Shown here: positions 1 through 8,513 of the stretch, piece by piece
Position numbering within the stretch: position 1 is the first letter of the stretch
How the letters are laid out: each line of letters starts with the position of its first letter
NCBI RefSeq assembly: GCF_024612015.1
Contig: NZ_CP102512.1
Span: 5,890,001-5,954,000, forward strand
Reading direction: 5' to 3'
DNA length: 64,000 nt
Source: Streptomyces sp. CA-210063
GTDB lineage: Bacteria; Actinomycetota; Actinomycetes; Streptomycetales; Streptomycetaceae
The notes under the pieces: generated by a model
Seen by the model: the letters and a program-made list of their open reading frames with translations, nothing else
Told to the model about the DNA's origin: nothing
Databases searched by the model: none
Position numbers and translations under genes: made by a program

Positions 1-411
1 GACGGCCACGGCCGCGCCGACCGCCCAGAACCCCGCACAGGCCAGCGCGCTCACGATCCGGGACGCGAAGAGAACGCCGTAACTGGGCGCGAGCGCACCC
101 GCGACCTGCCCGAACCCGAAGACCGTGATCAGCGCGACGAGGGTGGTCCGACGCGGGAGGCGGAGGGTCGCCACGGCCAGCAGCGGCGCCCCGACCACCA
201 TCCCGATCGCGAACGCCGAGATCAGCAGCCCCGCCCGCGGAATCGACACGTCCATGTCCTCCGCGATGGGCGGCAGCAGCCCCGAGAGCATGAACTCACT
301 CGTCCCGAGCGCGAAGACGGCGAGCCCGAGGACGTAGACGGAGAGCGGAATCCGGAAACGGGCGTGGGCATGGTCATGGTCAGGTGCGGCGGCGGATGGG
401 GGCATGTTCAT
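1..411 (-). CDS. MFS transporter, Cmx/CmlR-type drug efflux (C-terminus outside window)
   Basis: The first 137 codons of a major facilitator transporter are present; the rest lies beyond base 1. After a His/Asp-rich cytoplasmic leader, TM1 carries LGTSEFMLSGLLPPIA, followed by a second helix with AFAIGMVVGAPLL and an RRTT loop. This TM1 pattern is typical of the actinobacterial chloramphenicol/multidrug efflux subgroup (Cmx, CmrA, CmlR). The start is the ATG whose complement is at 409-411; a second ATG two codons in is also possible. Function as proton-coupled drug export is inferred from the family; the substrate cannot be read from this fragment. Confidence 0.8.
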   Translation of the reverse strand, partial: MNMPPSAAAPDHDHAHARFRIPLSVYVLGLAVFALGTSEFMLSGLLPPIAEDMDVSIPRAGLLISAFAIGMVVGAPLLAVATLRLPRRTTLVALITVFGFGQVAGALAPSYGVLFASRIVSALACAGFWAVGAAVAV

Positions 412-499
412 GGGCAACCGACGGCTGAGGGATCGCATTCCCTCACGAGGACCGGGCCTGCTGTCGCACCAGGACCGGCCTGCTGTCGGCCGACCGCCA

Positions 500-543
500 G
501 TCCGTCGTCGGTCCGTCGTCGGTCCGTCGTCGGTCCGCCGTCA
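500..543. repeat. 11-bp tandem repeat at the 3' end of the HD-domain gene
   Basis: Three exact copies of GTCCGTCGTCG and a fourth degenerate copy lie end to end. The fourth copy runs into the stop codon of the HD-domain gene at 541-543. An 11-bp unit changes frame at each copy, so expansion here would affect only the untranslated tail of that gene. Confidence 0.85.
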
Positions 544-1191
544 GCCCTCCTCCAGGCCGTCCAGCTCCGCCCGCAGGTTCTCCCGCGCCCGCTCCTCCCA
601 CTCCCGCTGCCCGTACGGCGTCCTGAACAGCCTTGGCAGGTCGAGGAGTTGCCGCAGCACAGCCGCCCGGCCCGCACGGAAGGCGTCGTCAGGCACGAAC
701 CCGTACTCCTCCCGCACGGCGGCGGCATAGGCGGCGTACGCGTCCGGCGCCGACGCGAGAACCGCGAGATCCGCGTCGCACAGCACCTGCCCGTTCGGGT
801 CGTCGTCGGCCGGGTCGTGCGTGACGGTGAGGCGCACCAGCCGCGCCACCTCCGCTACCTTCTCCTCCGTCACCCCCGCCTCGGCCAACGCCCGCTCGGC
901 GAGCCGCGCCGACCGCTCCTCGTTCTCCGACCGCTCCGGCAGATAGACCGCGTCGTGGAACCAGGCGGCCAGGCGTACGAGGTCCGGGTCGTCGGCGTAC
1001 TCCTCCAGCACGTCGATGTGGTCCAGGACCGCGGTGAGGTGGGCGAGCGTGTGGTACTTCCGCTGCGGCTCGGACCAGCGCTCGAGGAGGTTCGCGGCGT
1101 AGGGGGCCGGGTCGGGGTCGCGGGCGCCCTCGCGGGCGGAGACGAGGGCCTGGGCCCAGCGGGCTTCCCATGCGTCTAGGGCGTCGGACAT
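541..1191 (-). CDS. HD-domain metal-dependent phosphohydrolase-like protein
   Basis: 216 residues matching the predicted HD-superfamily phosphohydrolases of the COG4339 type. Visible metal-ligand segments are YHTLAHL near residue 46, AAWFHDAVY near residue 76 (the HD pair), and LCDADLAVL near residue 137. No membrane segment or signal peptide is seen, so it is probably cytoplasmic. The substrate is unknown; nucleotides are common in the superfamily. It is divergent from the gene at 1260, leaving about 70 bases for both promoters. Its stop lies in the 11-bp tandem repeat. Confidence 0.8.
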   Translation of the reverse strand: MSDALDAWEARWAQALVSAREGARDPDPAPYAANLLERWSEPQRKYHTLAHLTAVLDHIDVLEEYADDPDLVRLAAWFHDAVYLPERSENEERSARLAERALAEAGVTEEKVAEVARLVRLTVTHDPADDDPNGQVLCDADLAVLASAPDAYAAYAAAVREEYGFVPDDAFRAGRAAVLRQLLDLPRLFRTPYGQREWEERARENLRAELDGLEEG

Positions 1192-1259
1192 GCAGGCATT
1201 GTGCCGTGGCCGGACCCGACACGAGACACGGCGGGCCCCCTCCTCCTAGCGTGGGTGGC

Positions 1260-1934
1260 ATGACTGTTGCCGATACGCACGATGTACGGGACCCCGAGCT
1301 GCCCGGCCGGTTGCTGGCCGCCGAGCGGGACGCGCTGGTGCCGCTGTTGCGGGAGCGCCCGGAGGAGGACTTCGCGGCGCCCACCTGTTGTCCGGGGTGG
1401 ACCGTGCGGCATGTGCTCGCGCACTGCGGGGCCGTGCTGTCGCGGGTGGTGGAGGGCCGGTTCGAGGAAGGGGTGTTCAGCCCGGAGTCGAACGACCGGG
1501 ACATCGCCGACCGGGACGGCTGGCTGGTCGCCCGGGTCGTGGACGAGCTGGAGCGGGGGATGACCGACGCCGGGCCCGTGATCGCCGAGGCCGGTGGGGC
1601 GCTGGACGGGATCGCGCTGGGGGAGTGGGTGCACGCCGGTGACGTACGCGACGCCTGGGGCCTGCCGGGGGCGTACGGCGGCGCGCAGCTCGGGCCCGCT
1701 CTGGAACTGCTGGCCCACGTCACCCGCGTACGCGGGACCCTTCCGCTCCACGCCGACCTCGACGACCTGGACGAGCCCCTGCGGCTGGGCGCGGCGACCG
1801 GCGACGGCCCGCCCGCGCGCTACATCGGCGATGCCACGACCCTCGTACGGCTCTACGCGGGCCGCCGCCTGCCCGCCGACACGTCGTACGAACTGGCCGG
1901 CACGACCGAGGCCGAGCTCAACCTCTACGCCTGA
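1260..1934 (+). CDS. Maleylpyruvate isomerase-family (mycothiol-dependent, DinB fold) protein
   Basis: 224 residues from the ATG at 1260. The N-terminal half has the MDMPI_N four-helix pattern (LVPLLRERPEEDFAAPT, then CCPGWTVRHVLAH) of the TIGR03083 group, and it keeps the His-containing WTVRHVLAHCG helix and WVHAGDVRDA near residue 125. In the family these residues bind a metal and mycothiol, the actinobacterial thiol. Real substrates of most members are unknown, so isomerase activity is not claimed. The ORF could open upstream, but the ATG is where homology starts. Its end overlaps the convergent DUF397 gene by 10 bases. Confidence 0.75.
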   Translation: MTVADTHDVRDPELPGRLLAAERDALVPLLRERPEEDFAAPTCCPGWTVRHVLAHCGAVLSRVVEGRFEEGVFSPESNDRDIADRDGWLVARVVDELERGMTDAGPVIAEAGGALDGIALGEWVHAGDVRDAWGLPGAYGGAQLGPALELLAHVTRVRGTLPLHADLDDLDEPLRLGAATGDGPPARYIGDATTLVRLYAGRRLPADTSYELAGTTEAELNLYA

Positions 1935-2227
1935 GCTTCGCCGACGGGGAGTTGAGGGGCCGCCGCGACGAAGCCCGACCAGGCGGCGGCGCCGAAGACG
2001 AGCACACCGCCGGTCACGTTCTTGCTGTCGCGGACGGGGATGATGCCGGGGAAGTCGTTGCTGACTTCGACGCATTCATCGCCGGCGCCGCAGCTATGGC
2101 TGGACTTGCGCCAGGAGAGGGCGGCGCCGGTGAAGTCGCCGCCGACCTCCAGGCAGTCCCCGCTGGTTCCCCCGCTGTAGCTGCTCTTACGCCAAGTCGC
2201 GGTCCTCAGGTCGGGAGCGGTGCGCAT
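1925..2227 (-). CDS. DUF397 protein with one and a half repeats
   Basis: 100 residues. DUF397 proteins are normally about 60-70 residues with a WxKSSYS...CVEV start and a PVRDSK...LVF.AAW end. Here a first incomplete unit (ATWRKSSYSGG...CLEV, residues about 10-30) is followed by a complete unit (LSWRKSSHS...CVEV...IIPVRDSK...WSGFV, residues about 37-90). This suggests a tandem copy that lost the end of unit one. It overlaps the upstream XRE gene by 41 bases, so the two are co-translated. DUF397 proteins are the small partners of XRE/DUF5753 regulators, as in the BldB/WhiJ-like systems of Streptomyces. Confidence 0.85.
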   Translation of the reverse strand: MRTAPDLRTATWRKSSYSGGTSGDCLEVGGDFTGAALSWRKSSHSCGAGDECVEVSNDFPGIIPVRDSKNVTGGVLVFGAAAWSGFVAAAPQLPVGEAQA

Positions 2228-3050
2228 CCTCGTACTCCTTGGCCGCCTGCTCGATCAGGGCGAGGGACGCGCCAGGCGACAGCGCCGCACCCCCAAGCAG
2301 ATCGTAGGTCAGCACGGAACGGGTCACCACAGCCGGATCGTCGAACAGGCGGCCAGTTTCGGACCCTTCGGTGTAGCTGAGGGGAGGTGCGTCCTCGAAC
2401 GTCATCAGCTTGAACATGCCTTGCATTCCGGCGGTCGCTCCCTCCGCCAGCGGGAGCACTTGGACGATGATCCGGTGGCGCCTCACCATCCCCGCGATGT
2501 GCCGGAGTTGCTCCGCCATGCCCGCCGGGCCGCCCACCGGGCGTCGTAGGGCCATCTCGTCCAGGATCGCCCAGTACCGGGGCGTCCGAGGGTCGTCGAA
2601 GATGTGCGCGCGAGCCTGTCGTGCCGCCACCCGCTCCTCGACGATGTCCTCCGTCAGTACAGGGTCGTACGCCCGGACCACGGCCCGCGTGTACGCCGCC
2701 GTCTGAAGCAACCCGGGCACCAGGGTCGGGCCCCACTCCTTGATCGTCTGAGCCAGCCCCTCGAACTCCACCACATCCGCGAAGTGGTGCTCGTACGGCG
2801 ACTTCCGCGCCGCCTCCAGGTTCCGTACGAAGAACCCGTCCGTCCCCAGGATCTCGTCCACCGACCTGGCGTACTCCAGTCGCATCCGGCGGAGTCCGGC
2901 CTCCAACTGCCCCACGAAGGACCCGGAGACGAACATCGCCGCCCCCAAGTCCTCCTGGGACATCCCCGCCCGCTCCCGCTGATGGCGGAGTTCAGCGCCG
3001 TACAGGGCGCGGGTGGACTCGGACGGGTCGAGGGTCTTCGGCTTGGGCAT
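2187..3050 (-). CDS. XRE-family helix-turn-helix regulator with DUF5753 domain
   Basis: 287 residues. An N-terminal HTH (ELRHQRERAGMSQEDLGAAM, residues about 21-40, and a recognition helix near SGSFVGQLEAGLRRM) is followed by the DUF5753 domain (EFEGLAQTIKEWGPTLVPGLLQT...YTRAVVRAY...RVAARQAR and LIVQVLP-like segments). In Streptomyces such regulators work with the adjacent DUF397 protein in developmental control. The targets here are unknown; the pair probably controls itself. The start ATG at 3050 leaves about 175 bases to the divergent cutC. Confidence 0.9.
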   Translation of the reverse strand: MPKPKTLDPSESTRALYGAELRHQRERAGMSQEDLGAAMFVSGSFVGQLEAGLRRMRLEYARSVDEILGTDGFFVRNLEAARKSPYEHHFADVVEFEGLAQTIKEWGPTLVPGLLQTAAYTRAVVRAYDPVLTEDIVEERVAARQARAHIFDDPRTPRYWAILDEMALRRPVGGPAGMAEQLRHIAGMVRRHRIIVQVLPLAEGATAGMQGMFKLMTFEDAPPLSYTEGSETGRLFDDPAVVTRSVLTYDLLGGAALSPGASLALIEQAAKEYEDAHRSRPEDRDLA

Positions 3051-3174
3051 GGGGCAACTCCCTCTCGAACAGCCGGTCTTGTTGCAGCGCGCCCTAACGA
3101 GGGTAGATGCGGAGGGTGGTCGCCCGCCTGCGAACCGTTACGACTGCATCCAACAGTCCGGGTTGTTGCTAAAT

Positions 3175-3186
3175 TGGACTAGACCT
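3175..3186. promoter_or_regulatory. DasR-type (dre-like) operator candidate upstream of cutC
   Basis: TGGACTAGACCT matches the chitinase/GlcNAc-regulon operator core TGGTCTAGACCA/T at all positions except the T-to-A in the left arm (and the last base of the palindromic version). It lies about 40 bases before the cutC ATG, where an operator would be expected. DasR is the GntR-family GlcNAc regulator of Streptomyces. Binding is inferred from sequence only. Confidence 0.45.
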
Positions 3187-3225
3187 GTAGTCGTCACTCG
3201 ATCAATGCCCGACGAAAGGGGCCCC

Positions 3226-3951
3226 ATGGCCACGCGCGCGCTTCTGGAGGTGATCGCCCTCGACGCCGAGGACGCCGTCGCCGCCCAGACCGGAGGTGCC
3301 GACCGGCTGGAGCTGGTCACGGACATGGGGGCCGACGGACTCACCCCGGCGGTCGCGACGTTCGTGGAGGTGCAGGCCGCCGTGGACATCCCGGTCCGGG
3401 TCATGCTGCGGCTCGCCGACGGGTTCGCCGCGGGGGACGTGGACGCGCTGGTGCGGGCGGCGTGCGACATGCGGTCGGCCGGGGCGGAGGGGTTCGTGCT
3501 CGGGTTCCTCGACCCGCAGGGGGAACCGGACCTGCACGCCGTGGAGCGGGTGGTCGCGGAGCTGGACGGGCGGCCGTGGACGTTCCACCGGGCGATCGAC
3601 CGCGCCGCCGACCGGGACGCCCTGCGCAAGCAGCTCGCGGACCTGCCGGGGCTGGACACCTACCTCACGGCGGGCTCGGCGGCGGGGGTGGACGACGGTC
3701 TGCCCGTACTCCTCGCGGAGGCGGCCCGCCGTGGCGACCCCGGCTACGCCCAGCGCCTCATGATCGGCGGCGGCCTCCGCCTCGACCACGTCCCGCGCCT
3801 GCGCGCCGCCCGCGTCGACGCCTTCCACATCGGAGGCGCGGCCCGCCCCGGGGGATGGACCGCGCCGGTCGCCGCCGGTGCCGTACGGGAATGGCGTACG
3901 GCACTGGACGCCCGCGCCGCCCGCGCGGGAAACAGAACCCGGGGCGACTGA
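3226..3951 (+). CDS. cutC: CutC-family copper homeostasis protein
   Basis: 241 residues with the CutC TIM-barrel pattern: LEVIALDAEDAVAAQTGGADRLELV at the start (strand 1 with AGADRIELC-like motif), VRVMLR, a GAEGFVLGFLD segment, TFHRAID, and AFHIGGAAR at the end. The start is the ATG at 3226 because GAAAGGG stands five bases before it; an in-frame ATG at 3205 lacks a good site. The family was linked to copper tolerance in E. coli, but a direct copper role is doubtful in many bacteria. It is divergent from the XRE gene and may be under DasR-type control. Confidence 0.9.
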   Translation: MATRALLEVIALDAEDAVAAQTGGADRLELVTDMGADGLTPAVATFVEVQAAVDIPVRVMLRLADGFAAGDVDALVRAACDMRSAGAEGFVLGFLDPQGEPDLHAVERVVAELDGRPWTFHRAIDRAADRDALRKQLADLPGLDTYLTAGSAAGVDDGLPVLLAEAARRGDPGYAQRLMIGGGLRLDHVPRLRAARVDAFHIGGAARPGGWTAPVAAGAVREWRTALDARAARAGNRTRGD

Positions 3952-3973
3952 ACCGGGACGGCTCGGCCGTGGA

Positions 3974-6900
3974 TCAGGGCTGACGTCGTTCGGGAAGACC
4001 GTGCTCCGCCGCCCTGACGATCGAGTCGCGCAGCTGGGCGCAGTCGGCCATCTCGTGCGCGTACAGATCGGGGTTCAGGTCGGCGAGCGGGGCGAGGCTC
4101 TTCTCGGAGGCCGCCACCTCGCGCAGCGCCTCGTCGAAGGCGCCGGTCCAGGGGAGGGTGTCCGCGAGGTTGTAGTGGCAGGTCGCGACGGCCAGCGCGT
4201 ACTGGTCGGGCTCGATGTGCGGCTCCACCTCGCGGGTCAGCTCCAGCGCCTTGTACAGCTCGGGCAGGGCCTCGCGCTGACGGCCCATCTGGGAGAGCAC
4301 GCCGCCGTACTGGCTGAGGGCGCCGGCCAGGGCGGACCGGTCGGTGGGCAGGCCGCACACGTCGAGGAGTACCTGCCGGATGGCGACCGCCTGGCCCAAC
4401 AGGCTCTCCGCGTTGTCCATCTGCCCGGCCCGCAGACTTTCCTGGGCCCGGTCTTCGAGCCGAGCCGCCACGAGGTCGCCGTGCTGCTCGGGATCACGGC
4501 GGATCAGGAGGCGGCGGACGAACATCGCCCGGCGGATCGTGGAGCGCGCCGCCCGGGGCCGACCGAGGGCGAAGTAGAGGTCGACGGCGACGGACAGCAG
4601 GGCGGTGTACTCGCCCAGGTGGTCGCCCGGGAGGTTCTTGATGTCGCGGCCGTAGTTGCGGACGGCCCGGTCGACGAGTCGCTTCACCCTGCGCAGGTCA
4701 CCCTGCTGGTCGGGGTTCCTCCGGGCGAGGTCGATCAGGTTCTCGGCGAGCATGATCTGGGCCTGGGCCTCCACCCTGGGGCGGGAGATCTTGCGGCGGA
4801 CGAGTTCGGAGCCGACCTCCAGGCACTCCTCGGAGGCCTGCCGCGCCTCGTCGAGGCGGCGCAGTTCCGTCAGGACGGACCCGTGCTGGAGGAGGGAGTT
4901 CCAGAACAGCTCGTTCGGCACGCCGGCGTCCGCGACGAGGCGTCGTCGGATGGCCAGCCCGCGGCGGATCGGCTCCAGCGCCTCTTCGGGTCTGCCCATG
5001 GAGACGAGCGTGCCACCGATGTTGTTGAGGACGACGGCCAGGCCTTCCGCGGCCACCGGGGTGGCCAGGCTCTCCGGCCGGTCGACGACGGCGAGCGCGT
5101 CGCGCAGCACGGCGAGTGCCTCCTCGAACCGGTCCAGCTGCCGCAGCCGGTTGGCACGGCCGACGAGGCTGCCCACGGCGTCGTGGCCGAGGGCGTCGGG
5201 CCGCTCGTCGGCCATCTGCCGCAGGGTCTGCGCGGTGGGCTCGGACAGCATCTGGGCGGCGGCACGGAACTCGCCCTGGCGATTGAGGGTGCGCCCGAGC
5301 TCGGCCTCGGCGTCCGCGAGACGTTCGAGTACGACGGGATCGCTGCTGCCGCCACCGTCGTCGCCGTCGGCAAGGGTGTTGAGGAGGGTGACGCGTTGCT
5401 CCTGGAGGGGGCGCGCGGCATCGTCGTCACCGGCGCCGACGAGGACACGGGCACGCTCGCCGAGGATCTCGGCCTCGGCGGGGGCCCGGTCGGCCGGGGC
5501 AAGTGTGCCGACCAGGTCGGCGGCCCTGTCCAGCGCGGCCCGGGCCTTGTCGAACTCGGCGGTCCAGCGGTGCGAGCGGGCCATGGTCAGCAGCGCGGTG
5601 AACCGTGCGGCGGGGGTGGCTTCAGCCTCGCCGGAGTCGTACAGCCGCAGCGCCTCGTCGCATCGGCGTACGGCCGTCCAGTGGTCCCCGGCGGCGTGCC
5701 GCCACCCCGCCTCGTGCACGAGCGCCGTAGCCCGCGGGGTCGGGGGAAGCCCCCGCGCGGCCGTGGCGGCGGTACGCGTGGCCCACCCGGCGAGCACCCG
5801 GCTGCGCCCCGCGCCCAGCCGGCCGAGCAGCTCCAGCAGCAGCTCGGGGTCGGTGTCGGGAGCGTCGGTGAGCCGGTGCAGGGCGTCGAGGAGGGGCTCG
5901 GGGGACTCGGTGAGGGTGGTGGCCTCCATGACCGTGCCGGCGAGGGCCGAGTCCCGGGCGAGGGCCTCGTCCAGGGCGCGGGCGACGGGGCCCCAGTGGC
6001 GGGGGAGTTCGGCCACGCGGGAGAGAGTGACGAGGGCGGCGAGGAGGGTGGGGGCGGCGAGGAGCGTGGGGGTGGCGAGGAGAGTGGGGGCGGCGGAGGG
6101 GAGCGGCGGGGGGTCGGCCGACGTCGGCTGTCCGGTGCGGGCGGGCGGCGACTCGGGACTCCCCGTGGACGTCGGCTGTCCGGTGCGGGCGGCCACTGAC
6201 GCGGTGCGGCGCTCAGGGCCCGGCGGGGCGGGTCGCGAGTCGGGGGCCCCGGCGGGCGTCGGCTCGTCGGCTGGGGACCGCGACAGCGCCGTCCCTGCCC
6301 CTGCCCCTGCCCCCGCCCCCGCCAACGTCAGCAACGGCAGCGTCACCAGGTCCGTGTCCGCCCGTGTCCGGTCCCCCACGTGGTACTCCCCGAGGCGGTC
6401 CGGCTGGAGGGCGCCCCAGCAGCTGTCGCCCGGGGCGGGGTACATCTCGGCGAGCCAGGCTGTGCCCTGGTCCACGGTCGGGGCGTCCGCCGTGCGGAAG
6501 CCGGGTGAGGAGCGCAACAGCGGGGCGGCCAGGGCGGGTTCGGCGCCCGCGGTGAGGACCGCCGTGCCGACCGCGTCGGCCAGGGACACGGGGCCCGCCG
6601 CCGCCAGTCGGGGACGGCCGGCGGCGCTGTCCTCCCAGTACGCGCGCTCGTGCAGGAGGAGTTGCTCCTCGACCCGCAGACCGGTGTCGTCCAGGCGGGT
6701 CGCGGGGTGGGTGGCGAGGAGGTCGGTGAGCGCGGTCATGTGCAGGGTGAGGGCGGAGCCGTACTCGGGGGCGCTCACATCGCGCGGGGCGACGAGGGCG
6801 ACGCGTCCCGTCCAGTCACCGGTGACATCCCTGAGCGCCCGGGGCAGTGCCTCGGGGAGGCGCCGGGCGAGGTCGGTGAGGGCGTCGCGGTAGTGCGCGT

Positions 6901-8095
6901 CGCGGTCCGGTAACTCCGTCAGCGGAGGCAGTTCGTGGTGCGGGGCGTCGTAGGTCAGGTTTCTCGTCTCGCGCGTGCGGGTCCTGAGCTGGTCCCACCA
7001 GCCGCCCGTGGTGTCGCCCCTGCCCCGCGCGGTGAGCAGCAGCCGTACCGGAGGGCGGCCGTCGGGCCGTCGGTCCAGCACGGTGAGCAGGGCGGTCAGC
7101 TGGGCGATCCGCAGCTCGGCGTAGTCGGCGACCAGGATCAGCGGGCGGTCCACCTCGGCGAGCACACCGAGGTCCTCGGCCGGGCCGCGCTCGTCCAGCC
7201 AGCCGCAGACCCAGCCGTGCCGGTCGCGCAGCCGGGTGCACAGTTCGCGGGCGAGCCGGGACTTGCCGGCACCGCCGGGCCCGGTGAGGACGGCGAGCCG
7301 TACGCCGTCGCCGTCGCACCAGTCGTCGATCAGCTCCCCCAGCAGGTGCTCGCGGCCGTGGAAGCGGACCACCTCGGCGCGCTGGTCCAGCAGCGTCGCC
7401 GGGGACCGGACCCGCCAGCCCTCGGCGGGTGTGACGAGGCCCTGAAGGTCGGCCGGCTCCCACACGGGCGCGGCGGCGGTGTGCCGGGTGACCAGGTCCG
7501 TGAACTCCGGGTCGGCCAGCAGCGCGTACACCGGTACGGCCTCCCAGCGCGGCAGCCCCCAGCCGCTGACGTCGGTCACGACGACGCCGGTCAGCAGCGC
7601 GCCGCTGAAGAGGGCCGCGCCGGACTGGCCGCTCCACGGGGAGGGTGTGCGGCGGGCGGGGTCGGCGGGCGGCGCGCTGGCGAGTTCCACGGTGTAGCGG
7701 TGGGACAGGGCGCCGGTGCCGGGGGCGAGGGTGGCGCGCGGCTGCTGGAGATCGAGGCCGCCGTCGGCCCGGCGCCCGGCCTCGGGGTAGCCGGCGACGT
7801 CGCAGGGCTGGTGCCGGGCGGTGACGAGCCGCCCCCAGCGGACCGGGGCGACCTGCTCGCGGACGTCTGCCTCGGCGAGGAGCAGGGCCACGTCGACGTG
7901 AGTGGCGCCACGCCAGACGACGGTGCAGGGTACGGCGCGACCGCCGGGCACCTGTACGTGGCAGGTGTCCCGCCCCTTCAGCACATGACGGGCCGTCACT
8001 ATCAGCCTGCGGCCAAGGAGATAGCCGGTTCCGTTGCCGCCGTACCGCTGCTCCGCACCCGGGAGCAGGACCGCGACGATACGACTCAGTTCCAT
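3974..8095 (-). CDS. Giant trypsin-like peptidase / P-loop NTPase / TPR protein
   Basis: 1373 residues. Residues 1-205 are a trypsin-fold domain with the full triad visible: H37 in TARHVL, D68 in HVDVALL, S157 in WSGQSGAA. A P-loop NTPase follows (TGPGGAGKSRLAREL, K277; probable Walker B in ILVADYAEL), then a second ATPase half, then a low-complexity linker (residues about 610-690: Gly-Ala run, two RTGQPTS copies, three PTLLA copies). Residues about 740 to the end are tetratricopeptide-like helices. Trypsin plus STAND-like NTPase plus TPR is the layout of signal-responsive conflict ATPases in Actinobacteria. No signal peptide, so cytoplasmic. The Trypco2 gene lies 37 bases upstream in the same direction. 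Confidence 0.85.
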   Translation of the reverse strand: MELSRIVAVLLPGAEQRYGGNGTGYLLGRRLIVTARHVLKGRDTCHVQVPGGRAVPCTVVWRGATHVDVALLLAEADVREQVAPVRWGRLVTARHQPCDVAGYPEAGRRADGGLDLQQPRATLAPGTGALSHRYTVELASAPPADPARRTPSPWSGQSGAALFSGALLTGVVVTDVSGWGLPRWEAVPVYALLADPEFTDLVTRHTAAAPVWEPADLQGLVTPAEGWRVRSPATLLDQRAEVVRFHGREHLLGELIDDWCDGDGVRLAVLTGPGGAGKSRLARELCTRLRDRHGWVCGWLDERGPAEDLGVLAEVDRPLILVADYAELRIAQLTALLTVLDRRPDGRPPVRLLLTARGRGDTTGGWWDQLRTRTRETRNLTYDAPHHELPPLTELPDRDAHYRDALTDLARRLPEALPRALRDVTGDWTGRVALVAPRDVSAPEYGSALTLHMTALTDLLATHPATRLDDTGLRVEEQLLLHERAYWEDSAAGRPRLAAAGPVSLADAVGTAVLTAGAEPALAAPLLRSSPGFRTADAPTVDQGTAWLAEMYPAPGDSCWGALQPDRLGEYHVGDRTRADTDLVTLPLLTLAGAGAGAGAGTALSRSPADEPTPAGAPDSRPAPPGPERRTASVAARTGQPTSTGSPESPPARTGQPTSADPPPLPSAAPTLLATPTLLAAPTLLAALVTLSRVAELPRHWGPVARALDEALARDSALAGTVMEATTLTESPEPLLDALHRLTDAPDTDPELLLELLGRLGAGRSRVLAGWATRTAATAARGLPPTPRATALVHEAGWRHAAGDHWTAVRRCDEALRLYDSGEAEATPAARFTALLTMARSHRWTAEFDKARAALDRAADLVGTLAPADRAPAEAEILGERARVLVGAGDDDAARPLQEQRVTLLNTLADGDDGGGSSDPVVLERLADAEAELGRTLNRQGEFRAAAQMLSEPTAQTLRQMADERPDALGHDAVGSLVGRANRLRQLDRFEEALAVLRDALAVVDRPESLATPVAAEGLAVVLNNIGGTLVSMGRPEEALEPIRRGLAIRRRLVADAGVPNELFWNSLLQHGSVLTELRRLDEARQASEECLEVGSELVRRKISRPRVEAQAQIMLAENLIDLARRNPDQQGDLRRVKRLVDRAVRNYGRDIKNLPGDHLGEYTALLSVAVDLYFALGRPRAARSTIRRAMFVRRLLIRRDPEQHGDLVAARLEDRAQESLRAGQMDNAESLLGQAVAIRQVLLDVCGLPTDRSALAGALSQYGGVLSQMGRQREALPELYKALELTREVEPHIEPDQYALAVATCHYNLADTLPWTGAFDEALREVAASEKSLAPLADLNPDLYAHEMADCAQLRDSIVRAAEHGLPERRQP

Positions 8096-8132
8096 CCGTG
8101 CCCCCGTTCACCGTCGTACGCCTGCGGGCGGG

Positions 8133-8462
8133 TTACCGGGTCAGCCCGCCCCCACCGGCCAAACCGCCCGTCGGAGCGTCGCTGTTGCCGATGTGGATGC
8201 CCTCGCCGTCCTGGTCCACCGCGCGCAGCGTGAACGCCAGCTTGTGGGTGGCGGTCTCGGATTTCACGACCCCCGCCTCCCCGGACACGACCCACGCCTT
8301 GACGGACCCCTTCCCGCTCTGCTCGCGGCGCAGCTCGACCGTGAACTCCAGGGAGATGTCGCCGAGTTGGAAGCGCACACCGGAGTCCCTGGCGCGATCG
8401 CGGGCGGCGGTCAGTTCGGCTCGAAGGTGGTCGATGGCTTCGCCGACGGTGATGTCGTTCAT
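8133..8462 (-). CDS. Trypsin-co-occurring domain 2 (Trypco2) protein
   Basis: 109 residues. One N-terminal helix (AIDHLRAELTAARDRA) is followed by beta strands FQLGDISLEFTVELRRE, VKAWVVSGEAG and ATHKLAFTLRAV, the profile I recognise as Trypco2, a small domain found beside trypsin-NTPase genes. Its position 37 bases before the trypsin-NTPase-TPR gene supports this. Its role is unknown; it is thought to regulate or be processed by the partner peptidase. The C-terminal tail is Gly-rich. Confidence 0.8.
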   Translation of the reverse strand: MNDITVGEAIDHLRAELTAARDRARDSGVRFQLGDISLEFTVELRREQSGKGSVKAWVVSGEAGVVKSETATHKLAFTLRAVDQDGEGIHIGNSDAPTGGLAGGGGLTR

Positions 8463-8513
8463 ACGGCCACCGTAGCGACGGACCGAGGCGGCTGTCCCCG
8501 CTCCGGCGGAAGG

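Noticed and set aside
3878..6199. 773-codon plus-strand open frame across the trypsin-NTPase-TPR gene
   Set aside because: It is the GC-biased antisense shadow of a protein with recognised domains; its own composition is Gly/Val/Arg-rich without motifs.
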